NCBI GenBank assembly: GCA_029861675.1
Contig: JAOTYV010000058.1
Span: 1-19,507, forward strand
Length of the DNA: 19,507 nt
Source: Alphaproteobacteria bacterium
GTDB taxonomy: Bacteria; Pseudomonadota; Alphaproteobacteria; UBA8366
Reading direction: 5' to 3'
Position 1 is the first letter of the stretch, and the number at the start of each line of letters is the position of its first letter. This document shows positions 16,529 through 19,507 of the stretch, piece after piece. A program made the translations under genes and the position numbers. The notes under the pieces are model-generated. The model had not been told where the DNA came from and made no database searches. It saw only the letters and a program-made list of their open reading frames with translations.

Positions 16529-17032
16529 TCACGCATCTTTGATACGTCCCTCTTCGTCGGGAATGCCGGGAACGATGAAGACGCGATACCATTCTAGGTC
16601 TCGACGCGTCGCCAATTCCGACTCCGTGAGATCGTGCTCTTCGCCGATGCTGAGTTGATCGACGCCAAGGTTTTGTCCCGCAACGTAGACTGAATAGTCT
16701 CCGGCATCGATTGTTGCTGAAATGGCGGGCGTTTCATCGACCACGGACATGACGTGCACCTGGCCGTTTGAGGAACAAAACCGGACACACGTTACCCTCT
16801 GCCAGTCGTCGAGATTGGGCGGTGTGTCGGATGCTACGAGCTCCACCCAATGATCGTTAAGGTCCGCTTCCGTGCCGATCATTCGGAAGGATACTCCGCC
16901 CGCGAAGCCTCTCCTGATCCCTTCGTCGTTCCAATTTTCGTCGTCAGCGATCGATCTGGAGGGATCGTCGCAAACAACGATTTGGTAGTGGCTCGCGAAG
17001 ATGCGAGCAGCACCGAGCCGCTTTGCTGCCAC
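16529..17032 (-). CDS. ComJ/Nin-like putative nuclease inhibitor
   Basis: The 167-residue product has no signal peptide or membrane segment. Residues 12-50 contain FASHYQIVV, then WNDEGIRRGFAGGVSFR (34-50), closely resembling the W-[TN]-D-E-x-I-x(2)-G-[YF]-A pattern I remember for the competence protein ComJ (Nin), which inhibits the nuclease NucA in Bacillus. A strand-rich middle and DAGDYSVYVAG (109-119) also fit. I chose GTG at 17032 because AAAGGGA (17038-17044) lies five bases upstream; TTG at 17047 in the same frame has no such site. Base composition is visibly less GC-rich than its neighbours. No nuclease partner is present. The ComJ link is from memory of the family and needs a profile search. 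Confidence 0.55.
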   Translation of the reverse strand: MAAKRLGAARIFASHYQIVVCDDPSRSIADDENWNDEGIRRGFAGGVSFRMIGTEADLNDHWVELVASDTPPNLDDWQRVTCVRFCSSNGQVHVMSVVDETPAISATIDAGDYSVYVAGQNLGVDQLSIGEEHDLTESELATRRDLEWYRVFIVPGIPDEEGRIKDA

Positions 17033-17037
17033 ATTAG

Positions 17038-17044
17038 TCCCTTT
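17038..17044 (-). promoter_or_regulatory. Ribosome-binding site deciding the ComJ-like start
   Basis: On the minus strand AAAGGGA is followed by five bases and then GTG at 17032. The site lies just past the in-frame TTG at 17047, so it could serve GTG but not TTG. Confidence 0.6.
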
Positions 17045-17062
17045 CAATCGATCGATGGTCGT

Positions 17063-17896
17063 CTAGGGAACCAGCACCATGCCTTCGCGCGCCACCAAAG
17101 TGCCGGGCCGCATCGCCTCCGCCTGGGCGGCGACGCCGTCCATGAAGTCGTCGTCGTGGCCGGGCTCGTGATGGAAGATGACCAGTGTCTTCGCCGCCGC
17201 CTCTTCGACCAGCCGCACCCCTTCCTGCCACGTCGAATGGCCGAAGCCCACATATGTGGGATACTCCTCGTCGGTGTAGGTGCTGTCGTAGATCACCAGA
17301 TCGGCGCCTTGAATCAGGTCGAGGATGCGCGCATCACGGCGGCCGGTTTCGTGCTCGGTATCGGTGACGTAGCAGATCGACTTGCCGCCATACTCGATCC
17401 GGTATCCGGTGGCACGGTCGGGATGGTTGAGCGGCGCCGTGCGGATGGTGATGCCCGGCGCCGGCGTGCGGGTGTCGCCGGCGGTAAAATCGTCGTAGCT
17501 GACGATCGCCTGAAAGGTCGATGGCGGGATCGGAAACAGCGGCGACATCATCATTTCCACCAGCACCTGGGACAATTCCAGATCCGGAATCAGGTGACCC
17601 GCGGCCAAACGAATGTCGTTGCCGGCGGCATACAGCGGCGCGAAAAACGGTAGCCCGCAAATATGATCGAAGTGGGTATGAGTCAGGAACAGGTCGACGT
17701 CGACCGGGCCTTCGGCGGACAGCGCATTGCCCAGGTGGCGCAGCCCGGTTCCGGCGTCAAAGATCATCACCCGGTCGCCGCACCGCACTTCCAGGCAGGA
17801 TGTGTTGCCGCCATAGCGCACCGTCTCGGGCCCAGGACACGCAATGCTGCCCCGGACGCCCCAGAACCGGACGAAAAAATCGGTCGGCGCAGGCAT
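17063..17896 (-). CDS. MBL-fold metal-dependent hydrolase (cyclic-nucleotide phosphodiesterase-like)
   Basis: The 277-residue product opens with VRFWGVRGSIACPGPETVRYGGNTSC, typical of a metallo-beta-lactamase-fold group related to RNase Z and class II cAMP phosphodiesterases. Metal ligands are all visible: THTHFDH (72-78), His158 (APLNHPD), Asp179 (YVTDTE), and His220 or the FHHEP histidines (242-243). GFGHSTWQEGVRL (217-229) is also characteristic. AGGGG lies six bases before the ATG at 17896. It is soluble. Proximity to the cyclase fits cyclic-nucleotide turnover, but other phosphodiester substrates are possible. It probably shares a transcript with the ComJ-like gene, starting upstream of 17896. 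Confidence 0.87.
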   Translation of the reverse strand: MPAPTDFFVRFWGVRGSIACPGPETVRYGGNTSCLEVRCGDRVMIFDAGTGLRHLGNALSAEGPVDVDLFLTHTHFDHICGLPFFAPLYAAGNDIRLAAGHLIPDLELSQVLVEMMMSPLFPIPPSTFQAIVSYDDFTAGDTRTPAPGITIRTAPLNHPDRATGYRIEYGGKSICYVTDTEHETGRRDARILDLIQGADLVIYDSTYTDEEYPTYVGFGHSTWQEGVRLVEEAAAKTLVIFHHEPGHDDDFMDGVAAQAEAMRPGTLVAREGMVLVP

Positions 17897-17972
17897 ATGT
17901 GACCCCTAGACGAACATTAACTTACCCGATACCTGGCCGGCTCGGCGACAGTCTTGTTTCTATGGTAAACAC

Positions 17973-18006
17973 TATAAAGTACCCCGGTGGCGCGCGATAT
18001 GCGCGC
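17973..18006 (+). promoter_or_regulatory. Candidate -10 element and palindrome before the MFS gene
   Basis: TATAAA at 17973-17978 is the best -10-like sequence before the MFS start, but no good -35 lies at normal spacing (TTGTTT at 17954-17959 is only 13 bases away). Just downstream, GCGCGC (17990-17995) and GCGCGC (18001-18006) flank a GATAT loop. The palindrome falls where transcription would begin, so it could be an operator or a leader hairpin. Confidence 0.25.
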
Positions 18007-18037
18007 TATCACAGCCCGATAGGCCCGCTCGCGCCCC

Positions 18038-19249
18038 ATGACCGCACGCCCGATCCTCTGGCCGGGAATCGCTTTCGGCCTGTGCCTCGCGGTTCTGGCC
18101 GCCTATCAACAGTTGAAATTGCCGCCGGCATTGCCCGTTTTATTGGTCGATTATGGCTTCGATCGCCTATTGGCCGGCAGCTTCATGTCGATTTACGCCC
18201 TTATCGGGCTGCTCCTGTCGGTGCGGCTCGGCCGGATGATGCAGCGGAATCTGGCACATTACCTCAATACCGCCTTTGTCCTGTTCGTCGTGGCCGCCGG
18301 AATCATGCTGACATGGCCGGAAAACGGCAGGTTGTTCCTGCTGGGCCGCGCCATCGAGGGGGTGGGATTTGCAATCCTGGCGATCGCCGGGCCGTCCATC
18401 TGCACCGCCAGCGCCGGCGACCGCGGACTCGCGATCGCCGCCGCGGCCATCGCAACCTGGATTCCGCTCGGCAATTTGATCCCGACCGCCCTCTCGGCAG
18501 GATTCGGCGATGCCCTGGGCTGGCGCGGTCTCTGGTGGTTTGGCCTGGCGGCGACCGCCGCGATGGCGCTCTGGACCGGAAAATGGCGCGGCCATGCGGC
18601 CGTCGCGGTCCCGGCGACAGACGGCGCCAACGCCGCCCCGGCAAGCGGTCAACCGCAGAATCCGGCCCAATCGGCGCAATGGCGGGCGATGCGCCTCTCG
18701 GCGCTGCTCTTTACCCTTTGGAGCATCCAGATGTTCGCCTACTTCACCTGGGTCCCCGCTTATCTGGTGGAAGCCCACGGCGTAACCGCCCGGGAAGCGG
18801 CGACGTTGTTCCTGGTGCCGATCATCATCCTGACCGCGTTCAACCTGATCGCCGCGCCGTTGCTGCGCCGGGGCATTCCGGTCGCGCTGTTGCTCGGCGG
18901 GTCCGCCGTCGCCCAAGCGGTGATCTGGGTCGCGATTCCCCACAGCAGCGATGCCGTCGCCGGCGTCCTGGCCCTGGTCCTGTATGCGGTCGCCGCGGGG
19001 TTGATCCCGACCTGCCTGTTCGCCACGCCGGGAACGATATTCGGCGTTCGGCAATCCACATCGCGCGCCTTCGGCGTGCTCATGGCGGGCCGCAATCTCG
19101 GTGTGCTGATCGGACCGGTCCTGACCGGCGTGCTGGTCGATGCGACCGACGATTGGGCATTGGTGGCGCGTATCTTCGGCGCGGTCAGCTTAAGCGTCGG
19201 CGTCGGCGGCTTCGTGCTACACCGGCAGCTGCGGCGGTTGCCCTCCTAG
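18038..19249 (+). CDS. MFS transporter (CynX/NimT-like)
   Basis: The 403-residue product is hydrophobic throughout, with about twelve membrane helices in two halves joined by a hydrophilic loop (about 185-225, rich in Ala, Pro, Gln and Asn). The first cytoplasmic loop has a degenerate MFS motif A (VRLGRMMQRN). RAIEGVGFAILAIAGPS in the fourth helix region and AGRNLGVLIGPVLTGVL in the second half fit the CynX/NimT-like (cyanate/nitroimidazole) branch of MFS. The first helix starts about residue 9, consistent with ATG at 18038. The gene diverges from the MBL-fold gene and converges on the response regulator. Substrate and direction of transport cannot be inferred. Confidence 0.87.
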   Translation: MTARPILWPGIAFGLCLAVLAAYQQLKLPPALPVLLVDYGFDRLLAGSFMSIYALIGLLLSVRLGRMMQRNLAHYLNTAFVLFVVAAGIMLTWPENGRLFLLGRAIEGVGFAILAIAGPSICTASAGDRGLAIAAAAIATWIPLGNLIPTALSAGFGDALGWRGLWWFGLAATAAMALWTGKWRGHAAVAVPATDGANAAPASGQPQNPAQSAQWRAMRLSALLFTLWSIQMFAYFTWVPAYLVEAHGVTAREAATLFLVPIIILTAFNLIAAPLLRRGIPVALLLGGSAVAQAVIWVAIPHSSDAVAGVLALVLYAVAAGLIPTCLFATPGTIFGVRQSTSRAFGVLMAGRNLGVLIGPVLTGVLVDATDDWALVARIFGAVSLSVGVGGFVLHRQLRRLPS

Positions 19250-19288
19250 AGCAGCGTGCGCCCAATTGGGCGCACATAAGCTGCTCTA
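19247..19288 (+). terminator. Nested palindromic hairpin starting at the MFS stop codon
   Basis: TAGAGCAGC (19247-19255) pairs with GCTGCTCTA (19280-19288). Inside lies a perfect 20-base palindrome, GTGCGCCCAATTGGGCGCAC (19256-19275), with ATAA (19276-19279) as the only unpaired bulge. The first arm begins with the TAG stop of the MFS gene. There is no long T-tract after it. It may stop transcription between convergent genes or be a dispersed palindromic repeat. Confidence 0.55.
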
Positions 19289-19301
19289 TCTCTATTGAAT
19301 C

Positions 19302-19349
19302 GATCAACTTACCTGCCTTTAAATGATTCCATTTAAAGGCAGGTTGATC
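19302..19349. terminator. Long hairpin between convergent genes
   Basis: CCTGCCTTTAAATG (19312-19325) and CATTTAAAGGCAGG (19330-19343) form a perfect 14-base stem with an ATTC loop. GATCAA (19302-19307) and TTGATC (19344-19349) extend it after a four-base bulge on the left side. It ends six bases from the response regulator stop codon. It could act in both directions for the convergent MFS and regulator genes. A T-tract is missing on both sides. Confidence 0.6.
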
Positions 19350-19355
19350 TAGCCT

Positions 19356-19507
19356 TCAGGGAACCAGCCGGTAGCCGCCCGGTTCGGTCACCAGGAGTTG
19401 TGCGTTGGAGGGGTCATGCTCGATCTTTTGGCGCAACCGGTACACATGGGTCTCCAAGGTGTGGGTGGTTACGCCCGCGTTATAGCCCCAAACCTCGCCC
19501 AGCAACG
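19356..19507 (-). CDS. OmpR/PhoB-type response regulator, C-terminal end (5' partial)
   Basis: Only the last 49 residues and the TGA stop lie in the window. They form the end of a winged-helix DNA-binding domain: [21 protein letters not shown] covers the loop and the recognition helix ([16 protein letters not shown]), and [10 protein letters not shown] is the C-terminal wing hairpin. This pattern is diagnostic of the OmpR/PhoB family, whose members are usually about 220-240 residues. The receiver domain and any partner kinase lie beyond the window, so its signal and targets cannot be stated. Confidence 0.9.
   Translation of the reverse strand, partial: LLGEVWGYNAGVTTHTLETHVYRLRQKIEHDPSNAQLLVTEPGGYRLVP

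Noticed and set aside
17033..17047. TTG start for the ComJ-like gene
   Set aside because: No ribosome-binding sequence precedes it, while AAAGGGA is placed well for the GTG at 17032.
17521..19326. 601-residue plus-strand open frame across the MBL and MFS genes
   Set aside because: It crosses the MBL gene in antisense and the MFS gene out of frame. Its Arg/Gly/Pro-rich composition marks it as a shadow.
15040..19507. Complete toxin-immunity or phage defence island
   Set aside because: Only the ComJ-like gene suggests one. No nuclease, toxin, integrase or transposase is present, and the flanking genes are ordinary signalling and transport genes.

Overview
The window is compact, high-GC DNA (about two-thirds G+C by eye) with runs of genes joined by ATGA, TGATG, TAATG or GTGA overlaps. 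The gene families, the high GC and the class III cyclase type suggest an alphaproteobacterium, plausibly Rhodospirillales-like. That placement is inference; there is no rRNA or other marker gene here. I see no tRNA, rRNA, CRISPR array, insertion sequence or prophage gene.

Region 1 (1-8095) has two parts that diverge from a 200-base intergenic stretch. On the minus strand is an ABC exporter-type protein whose C terminus lies outside the window. On the plus strand is a tightly coupled cassette: a predicted COG4671-type glycosyltransferase, two GT4-type glycosyltransferases, a histidine phosphatase and a second COG4671-type glycosyltransferase. Together they look like a pathway that builds and possibly exports an unidentified glycoconjugate. 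The ABC protein is the oddest object in the window. Its nucleotide-binding domain has about 275 extra residues holding repeated copies of the Q-loop/helical segment, and four of its five main catalytic motifs are altered.

Region 2 (8096-14907) is a five-gene operon: a small two-helix membrane protein with a PH-like tail, a fused DppD-DppF-type double ATPase, a large family 5 solute-binding protein and two DppB/DppC-type permeases. It encodes a complete importer of the peptide/nickel/oligosaccharide superfamily with unknown substrate. A hairpin plus T-tract follows the last stop codon.

Region 3 (14908-17896, minus strand) holds a membrane class III nucleotide cyclase, a lower-GC gene whose product resembles ComJ/Nin-type nuclease inhibitors, and an MBL-fold hydrolase of the group that includes cyclic-nucleotide phosphodiesterases. 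The middle gene looks like an insertion between two possible cyclic-nucleotide genes.

Region 4 (17897-19507) has a plus-strand MFS transporter facing the C-terminal end of an OmpR/PhoB-type response regulator. Two strong hairpins lie between these convergent genes, the first beginning at the MFS stop codon.
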